Shown here: piece by piece, positions 16,401-25,029 of the stretch
How positions within the stretch are numbered: the stretch's first letter is position 1
Layout: the number at the start of each line of letters is the position of its first letter
The notes under the pieces: model-generated
Seen by the model: only the letters and a program-made list of their open reading frames with translations
What the model was told of the DNA's origin: nothing
Databases searched by the model: none
Source of the DNA: Streptomyces sp. D2-8
GTDB lineage: Bacteria; Actinomycetota; Actinomycetes; Streptomycetales; Streptomycetaceae
Reading direction: 5' to 3'
NCBI RefSeq assembly: GCF_023184515.1
Contig: NZ_JAAHBP010000011.1
Coordinates: 1-64,000 of the forward strand
DNA: 64,000 nt
Translations under genes and position numbers: made by a program

Positions 16401-18349
16401 TGGCGACCATCACCGCGTCCCCGCCGCGCCTCGGCCTGCCCGCCCTCCTCAAGCACCCGGCCGTCCGCAAGCTGCTGCTGCTCGCCCTCGCCGCCGCGAT
16501 CCTCGTGCCGCTGGCCATCGCCCGCTGGTCGAGCGGCACCTGGCCGAGCGCGCTGACCGTCGACTTCTCCGAGCCGCTCGCCAAGGTCAGCGACTGGATC
16601 ATCGACAACCGCGACAGCCACCCGCTGTTCCTGTACTTCTTCGGCCACGTCAGCAACGTCGTCGTCATCGCCGTACGGGCCGTCTACCTCGCCCTGCTCG
16701 CCGTCGGCTGGGCGGGCGTCACGGCCCTGGGCGCGCTGGTCGCCTGGCGCGTGGCGGGCGTGAAGCTGGCGCTCGGCACGGCAGCCGCGTTCCTCGCCTG
16801 CGGGCTGCTCGGCATGTGGGTGCCGACCATGCAGACGCTCGCCCTGATGGTCGTCGCGGTCCTCGCGTCGGTCGCGGTGGGCGTGCTGCTCGGTCTCGCC
16901 GCCGGGCTGTCCGACCGGATGGACCGCGTGCTGCGGCCGGTCCTGGACACCATGCAGGTGCTGCCCGCCTTCGCCTACCTGCTGCCGGTCGTGCTGGTCT
17001 TCGGCATCGGCGTCCCGGCGGCCGTGCTGGCCACCGTCATCTACGCCGCCCCGCCCATGGCCCGCCTGACCTCGCTCGGTCTGCGCGGCGCCGACAAGGA
17101 GGTGCTGGAGGCCGTCGAGTCGCTCGGCTCCACGGCGCGCCAGCGCCTGCTGACCGCCCGGGTCCCGCTGGCCCGCAAGGAACTCCTCCTCGGCGTCAAC
17201 CAGACGATCATGATGGCGCTGTCCATGGCCGTCATCGCGGCCGTCATCGGCGCGGGCGGTCTCGGTGACCGCGTCTACCAGGCCCTGGCCTCGGTCGACG
17301 TCGGTGCCGCGCTCGCCGCCGGTATCCCGATCGTGCTGCTGGCCGTCGTCCTGGACCGCGTCACCGGGGCGGCGGGGGAGCGGCTCGGCGCCGAACCCGA
17401 GCCCCACAGCGGCCGCGGCTGGCTCTACGCCCTCGCCGGCGTCGTCGTCGTGGCGGTCGCCGGGCGGCTCGCGGGCCGCCTCGACTGGCCCGACGCCTGG
17501 GTCGTCGGCATCGCCGAACCCGTCAACCGCGCCGTCGACTGGATGACCGCGCACCTGTACTCGGGCGTCCCCGTCATCGGCGGCACCGCCGACTGGGCGG
17601 GCCACTTCACCACCTGGGTCCTCGACCCGGTGCGCGACGGCCTGCAGGCGTTGCCCTGGTGGTCGGTCCTGCTGATCGTCGCCGCCCTGGCCTGGGTGAT
17701 CGGCACCTGGCGCACCGCGCTCACCGCCGTCCTCGCCATGGCCGCGATCGGTGTCCTCGGCGTCTGGAAGCCGTCCCTGGACACCCTCTCCCAGGTCCTG
17801 GCGGCCGTCGCCGTCACCCTGGCCGTCGGCTTCGCCGTCGGTATCGCCGCGGCCCGCAGCGACCGCCTGGAGCGGGCGCTGCGTCCGGTCCTCGACGTGT
17901 TCCAGACGATGCCGCAGTTCGTGTACCTGATCCCGGTCGTCGCCCTGTTCGGCGTCGGCCGCGCCCCGGCCGTCGCGGCCGCGATCGTCTACGCGCTGCC
18001 GGCCGTCGTCCGCATCACCACCCAGGGCCTGCGCCAGGTCGACCCGGCCGCGCTGGAGGCCTCCGGCTCGCTCGGTGCGACCAGCTGGCAGCAGCTGAGG
18101 CAGGTGCAGCTCCCGCTGGCCCGCCCGGCGCTGCTGCTCGCCGTCAACCAGGGCCTCGTCCTGGTCCTCGCCGTCGTCGTCATCGGCGGCCTGGTCGGCG
18201 GTGGCGCCCTCGGCTACGACGTCGTCTTCGGCCTCGCCCAGGGCGACCTGGCGACCGGTCTGGTGGCCGGCGGGGCGATCGTCTGCCTCGGCCTGATGCT
18301 CGACCGGGTGACCCAGCCCACCGAACGCCGCGCGAAGAAGGGAGCGTGA
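16400..18349 (+). CDS. Glycine betaine ABC transporter permease, two fused permease domains
   Basis: A 649-residue membrane protein in which two full ProW-like permease domains are joined. The first half has the coupling segment EAVESLGSTARQRLLTARVP near residue 240; the second half has EASGSLGATSWQQLRQVQLP near 555. Each half repeats the helix pattern (MQVLPAFAYLLPVVLVFGIG versus FQTMPQFVYLIPVVALFGVG), showing internal duplication. A fused permease replaces the usual homodimer, so one polypeptide would pair with an ATPase dimer. It starts at ATG 16400 with a GAGGAGG site, sharing one base with the ATPase stop. Confidence 0.92.
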   Translation: MATITASPPRLGLPALLKHPAVRKLLLLALAAAILVPLAIARWSSGTWPSALTVDFSEPLAKVSDWIIDNRDSHPLFLYFFGHVSNVVVIAVRAVYLALLAVGWAGVTALGALVAWRVAGVKLALGTAAAFLACGLLGMWVPTMQTLALMVVAVLASVAVGVLLGLAAGLSDRMDRVLRPVLDTMQVLPAFAYLLPVVLVFGIGVPAAVLATVIYAAPPMARLTSLGLRGADKEVLEAVESLGSTARQRLLTARVPLARKELLLGVNQTIMMALSMAVIAAVIGAGGLGDRVYQALASVDVGAALAAGIPIVLLAVVLDRVTGAAGERLGAEPEPHSGRGWLYALAGVVVVAVAGRLAGRLDWPDAWVVGIAEPVNRAVDWMTAHLYSGVPVIGGTADWAGHFTTWVLDPVRDGLQALPWWSVLLIVAALAWVIGTWRTALTAVLAMAAIGVLGVWKPSLDTLSQVLAAVAVTLAVGFAVGIAAARSDRLERALRPVLDVFQTMPQFVYLIPVVALFGVGRAPAVAAAIVYALPAVVRITTQGLRQVDPAALEASGSLGATSWQQLRQVQLPLARPALLLAVNQGLVLVLAVVVIGGLVGGGALGYDVVFGLAQGDLATGLVAGGAIVCLGLMLDRVTQPTERRAKKGA

Positions 18350-18350
18350 C

Positions 18351-19307
18351 ATGCGAGTCCGTACCACTGCCGCGGTCGCCGCGGTGAGCTCGCTGGCGCT
18401 GCTCACCGGCTGCGGCGCCGCCGACATGACCAAGCAGGCCTCGCCCTTCGCGGGCGCGCAGGGCGCCAAGACCGTGACCCTGTCCGTGCAGTCCTGGGTG
18501 GGCGCGCAGGCCAACGTGGCCGTCGCCCAGTACATCCTGGAGCACGAGCTGGGCTACCGCGTCGACACCGTCCAGGTGGACGAGGTGCCCGCCTGGGACG
18601 CCCTCAGCCAGGGCCGCGTCGACGCGCTCCTGGAGGACTGGGGCCACCCCGAGCAGGAGCAGCGGTACGTCAAGGACAAGAAGACGATCAGCCCCGGCGG
18701 TGAACTCGGCGTCACCGGCCACATCGGCTGGTTCGTCCCGACGTACCTCGCCAAGCAGCACCCGGACATCACGAACTGGAAGAACCTCAACAAGTACGCC
18801 GATCAGTTCCGCACCCCGGAGAGCGGCGACAAGGGCCAGCTGATGGACGGTTCGCCGTCCTACGTCACCAACGACAAGGCGCTGGTGAAGAACCTGAAGC
18901 TGGACTACCAGGTGGTGTTCGCGGGCTCCGAGGCGGCGCAGATCACCCAGATACGGCAGTTCGCCAAGGAGAAGAAGCCCTTCCTCACCTACTGGTACAC
19001 GCCGCAGTGGCTCTTCAAGAAGGTCCCGATGACCGAGGTGAAGCTGCCGCCGTACAAGGAGGGCTGCGACGCCGATCCGGAGAAGGTCGCCTGCGCCTAC
19101 CCGCACACGCCGCTGCAGAAGTACCTGAACACGGACTTCGCGAAGAACGGCGGCAAGGCGGCGGCCTTCCTGAAGAAGTTCAAGTGGACGACCGAGGACC
19201 AGAACGAGGTCTCCCTGATGATCGCCGACAAGAAGATGACGCCGGAGGACGCGGCGAAGAAGTGGGTGGACAGCCACGAGTCCACGTGGAAGAAGTGGCT
19301 GTCCTGA
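18351..19307 (+). CDS. Glycine betaine-binding lipoprotein (OpuAC type)
   Basis: A 318-residue extracytoplasmic binding protein. The lipobox LLTGC gives Cys near residue 21. Typical OpuAC features: SVQSWVGAQANVAVAQYILE, EVPAWDALSQGRVDALLEDW, YWYTPQWLFKK, and the aromatic residues expected to cage the quaternary ammonium group (Trp in QSWVG, EDWG, IGWF, YTPQWL). It is the last gene of the operon, 1 nt after the permease. The ribosome site GAAGGGAG lies inside the permease end. Six nt separate it from the convergent stop at 19314. Confidence 0.92.
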   Translation: MRVRTTAAVAAVSSLALLTGCGAADMTKQASPFAGAQGAKTVTLSVQSWVGAQANVAVAQYILEHELGYRVDTVQVDEVPAWDALSQGRVDALLEDWGHPEQEQRYVKDKKTISPGGELGVTGHIGWFVPTYLAKQHPDITNWKNLNKYADQFRTPESGDKGQLMDGSPSYVTNDKALVKNLKLDYQVVFAGSEAAQITQIRQFAKEKKPFLTYWYTPQWLFKKVPMTEVKLPPYKEGCDADPEKVACAYPHTPLQKYLNTDFAKNGGKAAAFLKKFKWTTEDQNEVSLMIADKKMTPEDAAKKWVDSHESTWKKWLS

Positions 19308-19313
19308 GCGTCC

Positions 19314-20033
19314 CTAGGGTCGCAGGCCGGCGGCGATCTCCCGCAGGGCCCGGGTGGCCCGCCGCTGGAGTCCCGGCCCGAAGGTGATCCGGGTGGCCCC
19401 TCGCGCGCCGAGTTCGGCGGGTGAGGGGCCACCGTCGGTCGGGGCTCCCACGTTGATCGGGCCCTGGATCCCGGCGCGCAGCAGCGGCAGCACCTCCGGC
19501 GGGGCGCCGATCGGGTACACGCAGTCGGCGCCCGCGGCGACGTACAGCGCGGCCCGCTCGATGGCCCGGTCGGGGTCGTCGACCCCGCGGGCGAAGGTGT
19601 CCACGCGCGCGTTGACGAAGAGCCGGTCACCGGCCGCCTCCCGCACCTCGGCCAGCCGGCCGGCGTGCGCGCGGGGGTCCTTGAGCACCCCGTCCGCGGA
19701 GTCCTCCAGGTTGCAGCCGACCGCCCCGATCTCCAGCAGCCGCTCCACCAGCTCCTTCGGCGCGAGCCCGTAGCCGCCCTCCACGTCCGCCGACACCGGC
19801 ACGTCGACGGCCCGGACGATCCGGGCGACCGCCGCGAACATCTCGTCGGCCGGGACCTGCCCGTCCTCGTACCCGAGGGAGGCGGCGACCCCGGCGCTGG
19901 GCGTGGCGAGCGCGGGGAACCCGGCCTCGGCGAACACCCGCGCACTGGCCGCGTCCCACGGCCCGGGCAGCACGAGGGGATCGCCGGGTACCCGGTGGTG
20001 GTGGAGGGCGCGGAACAGATCGGCCTTGTTCAT
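19314..20033 (-). CDS. Isocitrate lyase / PEP mutase superfamily protein
   Basis: A 239-residue TIM-barrel protein. Motifs of the superfamily are visible: PGPWDAASARVFAEAGFPAL, SAGVAASLGYED, VPVSADVEGGYG (metal-site Asp and Glu), GCNLEDSADG and LFVNARVDTF. Members cleave or form C-C or P-C bonds next to a carboxylate (2-methylisocitrate lyase, oxaloacetate hydrolase, PEP mutase). The short length and lack of the KKCGH lyase motif argue against a true isocitrate lyase. ATG 20033 overlaps the stop of the upstream CMD gene (ATGA), so it is the third gene of the operon 20991 to 19314. Confidence 0.8.
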   Translation of the reverse strand: MNKADLFRALHHHRVPGDPLVLPGPWDAASARVFAEAGFPALATPSAGVAASLGYEDGQVPADEMFAAVARIVRAVDVPVSADVEGGYGLAPKELVERLLEIGAVGCNLEDSADGVLKDPRAHAGRLAEVREAAGDRLFVNARVDTFARGVDDPDRAIERAALYVAAGADCVYPIGAPPEVLPLLRAGIQGPINVGAPTDGGPSPAELGARGATRITFGPGLQRRATRALREIAAGLRP

Positions 20034-20476
20034 GGCGTGTAACCCCCTGGCGGAATCCGGCGACCGACCATCACCCGGTTCCAGTTGTTGATGGCGACGA
20101 CCAGCCCGATCAGATGGGCCAGCCGCGTCTCGTCGAAGTGCTTGGCGGCGTTGTCGTAGACCTCGTCCGGCACGAAGCCTTCCGTGAGGACCGTCACCGC
20201 CTCCGTCAGCGCCAGCGCGGCCCGCTCCCGCTCGTCGAAGACCTCCTCGGCCTCCTCCCACGCGGCCAGCAGATCGAGCTGCCGCTCGCTCACCCCGGAC
20301 GCGCGGGCGAGCGCGAGATGCATGTCGAGGCAGAACGCGCAGTGGTTGAGCTGCGAGGCGCGGATCACGACGAGTTCGGCGAGGGCCGGGTCGCCGAGAC
20401 CCTTCTTCGCCGTGGCGCTGAGAGCCGACATGGCCCGGGCGACCGCCGGATCCAGCAGCCGGGTGCGGGTCGTCAC
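20030..20476 (-). CDS. Carboxymuconolactone decarboxylase family (AhpD-like) protein, copy 1
   Basis: A 148-residue alkylhydroperoxidase D-like protein. The core IRASQLNHCAFCLDMHLALAR has the CxxC pair and the following His of the AhpD active site. The C-terminal INNWNRVMVG segment is the usual end of this subfamily. These proteins are helical, often trimeric, and may reduce peroxides through the CxxC or act as thiol-dependent enzymes of uncertain substrate. The start is GTG 20476, overlapping the stop of copy 2 (GTGA), so the two are coupled. It is clearly a paralogue of the genes at 20473 and 22510, sharing ALTEAVTVLTEGFVPDEVYD with copy 2 except at one position. Confidence 0.88.
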   Translation of the reverse strand: MTTRTRLLDPAVARAMSALSATAKKGLGDPALAELVVIRASQLNHCAFCLDMHLALARASGVSERQLDLLAAWEEAEEVFDERERAALALTEAVTVLTEGFVPDEVYDNAAKHFDETRLAHLIGLVVAINNWNRVMVGRRIPPGGYTP

Positions 20477-20991
20477 TTGTACTGCCCCGGCTGGTAGTGG
20501 CCCGGCGCCATGCGGCAGGTCACCCCGAACCGGTTCCAGGCGTTGATCGTCGTGATCGCGGCGATGACCTGCGCCAGCTCGGCCTCCTCGAAGTGCTCGG
20601 CGGCGTTGTCGTAGACCTCGTCCGGCACGAAGCCGTCCGTGAGGACCGTCACCGCCTCCGTCAGCTCCAGCGCCGCGATCTCCTTCGCGGTGTAGAAGTG
20701 CCGCGACTCGTCCCAGGCGCTGAGCTGCACGATCCGCTCGACGCTCTCGCCGGACGCGAGGGCGTCCTTGGTGTGCATGTCGATGCAGAACGCGCAGTGG
20801 TTGATCTGGGAGGCGCGGATCTTCACCAGCTCGTACAGCGTGTGGTCGAGGCCCTTACGGGCGGCGGTCTCCAGCCGGATCATCGCCTTGTAGACCTCGG
20901 GCGCGTGCTTGGCCCACTCCAGGCGGGCGGGCCGCTCGGGGGCGTACTCCACGGTCGTCGTGGTCGTCGTGTCGTCGGGATGCGTCGTCAT
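20473..20991 (-). CDS. Carboxymuconolactone decarboxylase family (AhpD-like) protein, copy 2
   Basis: A 172-residue paralogue of the previous gene, with an extra N-terminal Thr-rich tail. The active-site segment is IRASQINHCAFCIDMHTKDA. It is the first gene of the minus-strand operon copy 2, copy 1, PEP-mutase-like protein. The start ATG 20991 is only 47 bp from the divergent MocR gene, so both promoters must overlap in that gap, and the regulator is the obvious candidate to control this operon. Confidence 0.88.
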   Translation of the reverse strand: MTTHPDDTTTTTTVEYAPERPARLEWAKHAPEVYKAMIRLETAARKGLDHTLYELVKIRASQINHCAFCIDMHTKDALASGESVERIVQLSAWDESRHFYTAKEIAALELTEAVTVLTDGFVPDEVYDNAAEHFEEAELAQVIAAITTINAWNRFGVTCRMAPGHYQPGQYK

Positions 20992-21038
20992 GCCCTCGAC
21001 CCTAGGAAGAAAGCAGCCCAGGAGTATGGTCCATTTCC

Positions 21039-22460
21039 ATGGCGGAACCTTGGGCCACTCTGGGCATCGACCTGCATGTGGAACCGACCGGGCCGGGCCT
21101 GCGCCGAGGGCTGACAGACGCCCTGCGCGAGGCGGTGCGCTCCGGCCGGCTGGCCCCCGGCACCCGGCTGCCCTCCTCCCGCGCGCTCGCCGCCGACCTG
21201 GGCATCGCCCGCAACACCGTCGCCGACGCCTACGCCGACCTGGTCGCCGAGGGCTGGCTCACCGCCCGGCAGGGCTCGGGCACCCGGGTCGCGATGGGGG
21301 TACCTCCCACGCCCTTCAGGCAGTGGGGGAGCGAGGTCGTCCCGCCGTCCGGCACGGCACCCCACCCCCGTGCCCTCACCCGCCCGGCCTACGATCTGCG
21401 CCCCGGCAGCCCCGACCTCGCGTCCTTCCCGCGCGCGGAGTGGCTCAAGGCCGCCCGGCGCGCCCTCACCGCCGCCCCGCACCACGCCCTCGACTACGGC
21501 GACCCGCGTGGTCGCCCCGAGCTGCGGGACGCGCTCGCCGGGTACCTCGCCCGGGCCCGGGGCGTGCGCGCCGACCCCGAACGGATCGTGGTGTGCGGTG
21601 GGTTCGCGCACGGCCTGAAGCTGCTCGGCACGGTCCTGCGGGCCCGCGGGGCACGGACGGTCGCGGTCGAGTCGTACGGCCTCGACGTGCACGGGAGGAT
21701 CCTGGCCGCGTGCGGGCTGCGCACCACCCCGCTGCCCTTCGACCGACTCGGCACCGACCCGGGCGGGCCGGCGGCCGCCGAGGCCGTTCTCCTCACCCCC
21801 GCCCACCAGTTCCCCATGGGCGTGCCCCTGCACCGCGACCGCCGTGCGGCCGTCGTGGACTGGGCGCGGCGCACCGGCGGGCTGGTACTGGAGGACGACT
21901 ACGACGGTGAGTTCCGCTACGACCGGCAGCCCGTCGGCGCGCTCCAGGGCCTGGACCCCGACCGGGTGGTCTACCTGGGCACCGCGAGCAAGTCCCTCGC
22001 GCCCGGCCTGCGGCTGGCCTGGACGGTGCTGCCGCCGGGCCTCGCCGAGGAGGTCGCGGCGGCGAAGGGCGGCGTCGACACGTGCGGGGTGCTGGACCAG
22101 CTGACCCTGGCCGAGTTCCTCACGTCCGGTGCCTACGACCGGCACGTCCGCGCGACCCGCCTGCGCTACCGGCGCCGCCGGGACGCCCTGGTCGCCGCCG
22201 TCGCCGCCCGGGCCCCCGAAGCCCGCGTCACCGGCATCGCGGCCGGTCTGCACGTCCTGCTGCGCCTGCCGCCCGGCACCGAGCAGTCGGTGGTGCAGGC
22301 GGCGCACTGGAGGGGTCTCGCGCTCCACGGCCTCGCCCGCTACAGCAACCCCGCCGCGCGGGCCGAGCCCGTCGACGCCCTGGTCGTCGGATACGGCACA
22401 CCGCCGGACCACGCCTGGTCGGGGGCGCTGGACGCGCTGTGCGCGGTACTGCCCGGATAA
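21039..22460 (+). CDS. MocR/PdxR-type regulator (GntR DNA-binding domain plus aminotransferase fold)
   Basis: A 473-residue chimeric regulator. A winged helix of GntR type spans about residues 15-85 (LREAVRSGRLAPGTRLPSSR, LGIARNTVADAYADLVAEGW). The rest is a class I aminotransferase fold with the PLP Lys in LGTASKSLAPGLRLAW, the Asp/Tyr pocket LEDDYDGEFRYDRQPV and HQFPMGVPL. MocR proteins use PLP or an aldimine as effector. The sequence between the two domains contains an inserted VPPTPFRQWGS peptide encoded by a repeat element (21296-21330). TATGGT eight nt ahead of the ATG and no ribosome site suggest a leaderless start. Confidence 0.9.
   Translation: MAEPWATLGIDLHVEPTGPGLRRGLTDALREAVRSGRLAPGTRLPSSRALAADLGIARNTVADAYADLVAEGWLTARQGSGTRVAMGVPPTPFRQWGSEVVPPSGTAPHPRALTRPAYDLRPGSPDLASFPRAEWLKAARRALTAAPHHALDYGDPRGRPELRDALAGYLARARGVRADPERIVVCGGFAHGLKLLGTVLRARGARTVAVESYGLDVHGRILAACGLRTTPLPFDRLGTDPGGPAAAEAVLLTPAHQFPMGVPLHRDRRAAVVDWARRTGGLVLEDDYDGEFRYDRQPVGALQGLDPDRVVYLGTASKSLAPGLRLAWTVLPPGLAEEVAAAKGGVDTCGVLDQLTLAEFLTSGAYDRHVRATRLRYRRRRDALVAAVAARAPEARVTGIAAGLHVLLRLPPGTEQSVVQAAHWRGLALHGLARYSNPAARAEPVDALVVGYGTPPDHAWSGALDALCAVLPG
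21296..21330 (+). repeat. GC hairpin repeat inserted in the MocR coding sequence
   Basis: GGGGGTACCTCCCAC and GTGGGGGAG flank a 12-nt centre; the arms can pair. A related element in the opposite orientation lies at 57053-57092. I recognise this as a dispersed streptomycete element type. It adds an in-frame peptide in the linker between the two protein domains. Confidence 0.6.
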
Positions 22461-22476
22461 TCGAGCGCATTCCACC

Positions 22477-22493
22477 TCGGACATACAGTCCGA
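22477..22493. promoter_or_regulatory. Inverted repeat before the third CMD gene
   Basis: TCGGAC-ATACA-GTCCGA, six-bp arms with a 5-bp centre, between the MocR stop and the ATG at 22510. Candidate operator, perhaps for MocR itself. Confidence 0.35.
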
Positions 22494-22509
22494 AGGATAT
22501 GGTCACCCC

Positions 22510-22977
22510 ATGAGTGAACGTTCTTCCATATCCCGCGTGGCCCTGAAGAAAATCACCCCCGATGTCTCCGCCGCCATGGGCTCCCTGCACGCCGCCGCCG
22601 TTTCCGCGGCCGAGGACGCCAAGCTCGAGCCGGAACTGCTGGAACTCGTCAGGATCCGCGCCTCGCAGATCAACGGCTGCGCGTTCTGCCTCGACATGCA
22701 CACCCGGGACGCCCGCGAACAGGGCGAGTCCGAGCAGCGCCTCCACACCCTGAACGCCTGGCGGGAGACGCCCTTCTTCACCGAACGCGAGCGCGCCGCC
22801 CTGGCGTTGACCGAGGCGGTGACGCTGGTTCACGACGGCCGCGTACCGGACGCGGTCTACGCCGAGGCGGCCGGGGTGTTCGACGAGAACCAGCTCGCGG
22901 CCCTCATCTGGTCGGCCACCGTCATCAACGCCTACAACCGCATCGCGATAGCGACACGTATGGTTCCGAAAAGCTGA
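22510..22977 (+). CDS. Carboxymuconolactone decarboxylase family (AhpD-like) protein, copy 3
   Basis: A 155-residue third member of the local AhpD-like set. The active site is IRASQINGCAFCLDMHTRDA, with Gly in place of Asn-His before the first Cys compared with copies 1 and 2. It also has TERERAALALTEAVTLVHDG and INAYNRIAIATRM. It lies 49 nt behind the MocR gene on the same strand, with its own ribosome site (GAAGG), and could be read from the MocR promoter or from a local promoter at the inverted repeat. A bidirectional terminator follows. Confidence 0.88.
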   Translation: MSERSSISRVALKKITPDVSAAMGSLHAAAVSAAEDAKLEPELLELVRIRASQINGCAFCLDMHTRDAREQGESEQRLHTLNAWRETPFFTERERAALALTEAVTLVHDGRVPDAVYAEAAGVFDENQLAALIWSATVINAYNRIAIATRMVPKS

Positions 22978-22988
22978 AAAGGGCAGGA

Positions 22989-23028
22989 GAAAAGCCGCCG
23001 GGTCTCATTCGATCCGGCGTCGCTTTTC
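22989..23028. terminator. Bidirectional terminator between convergent genes
   Basis: Outer arms GAAAAGC and GCTTTTC give A and T runs on both sides; inner arms are CCGG. It separates the CMD gene (ending 22977) from the minus-strand operon ending at 23037. Confidence 0.7.
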
Positions 23029-23036
23029 CCCGCTGT

Positions 23037-23840
23037 TCATTCGGTCGGCAGCGGCTCCATCATGCCGTCCAGCCATGTCCGCCATTCCCCGGCCCGTTCC
23101 GCCGGAGGAATTCCCATCGGCCGTCCGATCCAGCCCGTCACGGGCCGGATCCCGTGCAGCGCGTTCACCAGCCACACCTCACGGCCGTCCAGCTCGGCCA
23201 CGGTCCGCTCGGGGTGCGCGATCCGGAACCCGGAGCGCAGCGCCCGCTCCTGGACCAGCCCGGCCGTCACACCCGGCAGCACGGGCAGCCGCGGCGGGGG
23301 CAGGCACAGGGTGTCGTCCTCCCACCACAGGACACTGGCGGTGGCCGACTCCAGGACCGTGCCCGACGGGGCGATCAGCACCGCCTCCTCCGCGCCCTCG
23401 CCCGCGGCCCGGCGCCGCACCCGGGCCAGGGTGTCCAGGTCCGGGCCCTTGCGGCGGGGCACGGTCCGCGGATCGGACTGGCCCGCCGCCCAGAGGCGCA
23501 CCCCCGCGCCGAGCGGCGGAGCGGGCCGCAGCAGCAGCCGCAGCTCCAGGGACCCGGCCGCGAGTTCCACCCGGGGGAACCACGCCCCCGTGCGCGGCAG
23601 GGCGGCGGTCACGTCCTGCCAGAACGCGACGAGCCGGCGTGGCTCCGGCCCGCCGCACTCACCGCAGGACCGCGAGAACCGCTCCCGGTGCCGGGCGTAG
23701 GCCCGCACCCTGCCCTCGCGCAGCAGCCACGAGTCGGCGACGAGCAGCCGCCCTCCCGCCGTCCGCTCCGGAGCCGGGGCCAGGCCACGGCCGGGCGTCC
23801 ACGCCCACAGGCCCTCCGCCACCGCCGGTCTTGTCACCAC
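23037..23840 (-). CDS. Aminotransferase class IV protein, probable aminodeoxychorismate lyase
   Basis: A 267-residue PLP enzyme of fold type IV. Seen: the PLP Lys in RRKGPDLDTLARVRR near residue 129, the Glu region EEAVLIAPSGTVLESATASV, and PVLPGVTAGLVQERALR. The operon starts with a fused aminodeoxychorismate synthase, so the natural reading is PabC: conversion of 4-amino-4-deoxychorismate to p-aminobenzoate and pyruvate. A D-amino acid or branched-chain aminotransferase is less likely given the neighbours. The start is one of two adjacent GTG codons (23840 or 23837) behind GAGGAGG. It is the last gene of the operon, 10 nt after the monooxygenase. Confidence 0.8.
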   Translation of the reverse strand: MVTRPAVAEGLWAWTPGRGLAPAPERTAGGRLLVADSWLLREGRVRAYARHRERFSRSCGECGGPEPRRLVAFWQDVTAALPRTGAWFPRVELAAGSLELRLLLRPAPPLGAGVRLWAAGQSDPRTVPRRKGPDLDTLARVRRRAAGEGAEEAVLIAPSGTVLESATASVLWWEDDTLCLPPPRLPVLPGVTAGLVQERALRSGFRIAHPERTVAELDGREVWLVNALHGIRPVTGWIGRPMGIPPAERAGEWRTWLDGMMEPLPTE

Positions 23841-23850
23841 GAGGTCCTCC

Positions 23851-25029
23851 TCAGTACGTGCGGCCCGCGACGGCGGGCGCCCCGTGCCGGGGCCCGTACG
23901 GCGCGTGCTCCAGCCAGGATCCACACCACGGCAGCACCGGCGCCAGGGCCGCCGCGGCCCGCTGCCCGACCCGGACGATCCGGCGGCGCGGCCTCAGATG
24001 GTCCAGGGCCCTACCGGCGGCGGCCATGTTGAACAGGCCCGCCGCGCGCCGCACCTCCGCGAAGTGCGCGACCGCCTCGCCGGTGCCCGCGGCGATCGCC
24101 TCGGCGGCCGCCGCCGCGTCCGCGATCCCGCTGTTCATCCCGCGCGCCCCGAACGGCGGGAAGAGGTGCGCCGCCTCACCGGCCAGCAGCACCCGCCGGT
24201 GCCGATCGGTGAACGAGGCCGCCACCACGCGCAGGAAGCGGTACGTCGACACCCACAGGATCCGCTCCCCGTAGCCGTCCCCGACGATCGCGGGCAGCCG
24301 GCGCCGTACCGCCTCCTCGGTGCCGAACTCCTCCGGCCGGTCGTCGTCGCCGCACTGGAGGTCGATCTGGAAGCCCCCGGTGAACGGCACCCGCATCACA
24401 CTGCGCCCACCGGCCCCGGGATGCTCGTAGTGGAAGACCCGCTCCAACGGCAGCTCGGCGCCCGGCACATCGGCGACGTCCACGACGACGTGGAAGCCCT
24501 CGCCGCGGGTGCCCTCCAGCTCGATGCCCAGCTCGCGCCGGACCGCGGAGCGCGCCCCGTCGGCGGCGACGACGTGGGAAGCGCTCCACTCCCGCCCGTC
24601 CGCACCCGTCAGCAGGACCCCGCTCTCCGTGCTGTGCACACCCGTCACGCGGGCGTCCCACACGACGTCGACCCCGGCCCGCGCACAGGCCGCGCGCAGA
24701 AAGCGTTCGGTGTCCGTCTGGCGCAGGCTGGTGAAGGGCGGCGGGCCGGACGGGGGCGGGAAGGTGCGGGCGTACACCTCGCGTCCCCGGTAGAGGGTGC
24801 GCCTGGTGTGCCAGGTCCGTCCGTACGAGGTGATCTCGGCGGCGAGGCCGGGCTGCGTCGCGTCCAGCAGGGCGAGGGTCTCCCGGTGCACGAACAGGGC
24901 CCGGCTGCCGGGCCGTTCACGGTCCTCGGGATCGGCCTCCAGCAGTGTGACCGGCAGGCCGTGCGCCCGCAGCGCGAGGGCCGCCGACAGGCCCACCGGT
25001 CCGGCGCCCACGACCACGACCGGGGTCAT
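23851..25029 (-). CDS. FAD-dependent aromatic-ring-type monooxygenase
   Basis: A 392-residue flavoprotein of the p-hydroxybenzoate hydroxylase class. Seen: the FAD fold VVVGAGPVGLSAALALRAHG, the DG motif VVAADGARSAVRRELGI near residue 155, and the second FAD segment LLAGEAAHLFPPFGARGMNS, where GE replaces the usual GD. It should use NAD(P)H and oxygen to hydroxylate an aromatic or polyketide substrate. In this operon p-aminobenzoate, its CoA thioester or a derivative is the plausible substrate, perhaps by ring or decarboxylative hydroxylation; this is inference. ATG 25029 overlaps the stop of the preceding ligase (ATGA). Confidence 0.85.
   Translation of the reverse strand: MTPVVVVGAGPVGLSAALALRAHGLPVTLLEADPEDRERPGSRALFVHRETLALLDATQPGLAAEITSYGRTWHTRRTLYRGREVYARTFPPPSGPPPFTSLRQTDTERFLRAACARAGVDVVWDARVTGVHSTESGVLLTGADGREWSASHVVAADGARSAVRRELGIELEGTRGEGFHVVVDVADVPGAELPLERVFHYEHPGAGGRSVMRVPFTGGFQIDLQCGDDDRPEEFGTEEAVRRRLPAIVGDGYGERILWVSTYRFLRVVAASFTDRHRRVLLAGEAAHLFPPFGARGMNSGIADAAAAAEAIAAGTGEAVAHFAEVRRAAGLFNMAAAGRALDHLRPRRRIVRVGQRAAAALAPVLPWCGSWLEHAPYGPRHGAPAVAGRTY

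Noticed and set aside
15281..18349. 1022-codon plus-strand frame across the betaine transporter region
   Set aside because: From 16400 it is the true permease frame; upstream of that it is out of frame with the ATPase gene and Arg-rich nonsense.
15722..18535. 937-codon minus-strand frame opposite the ABC transporter genes
   Set aside because: Gly/Asp/Gln/Arg-rich shadow of the real plus-strand genes, without motifs.
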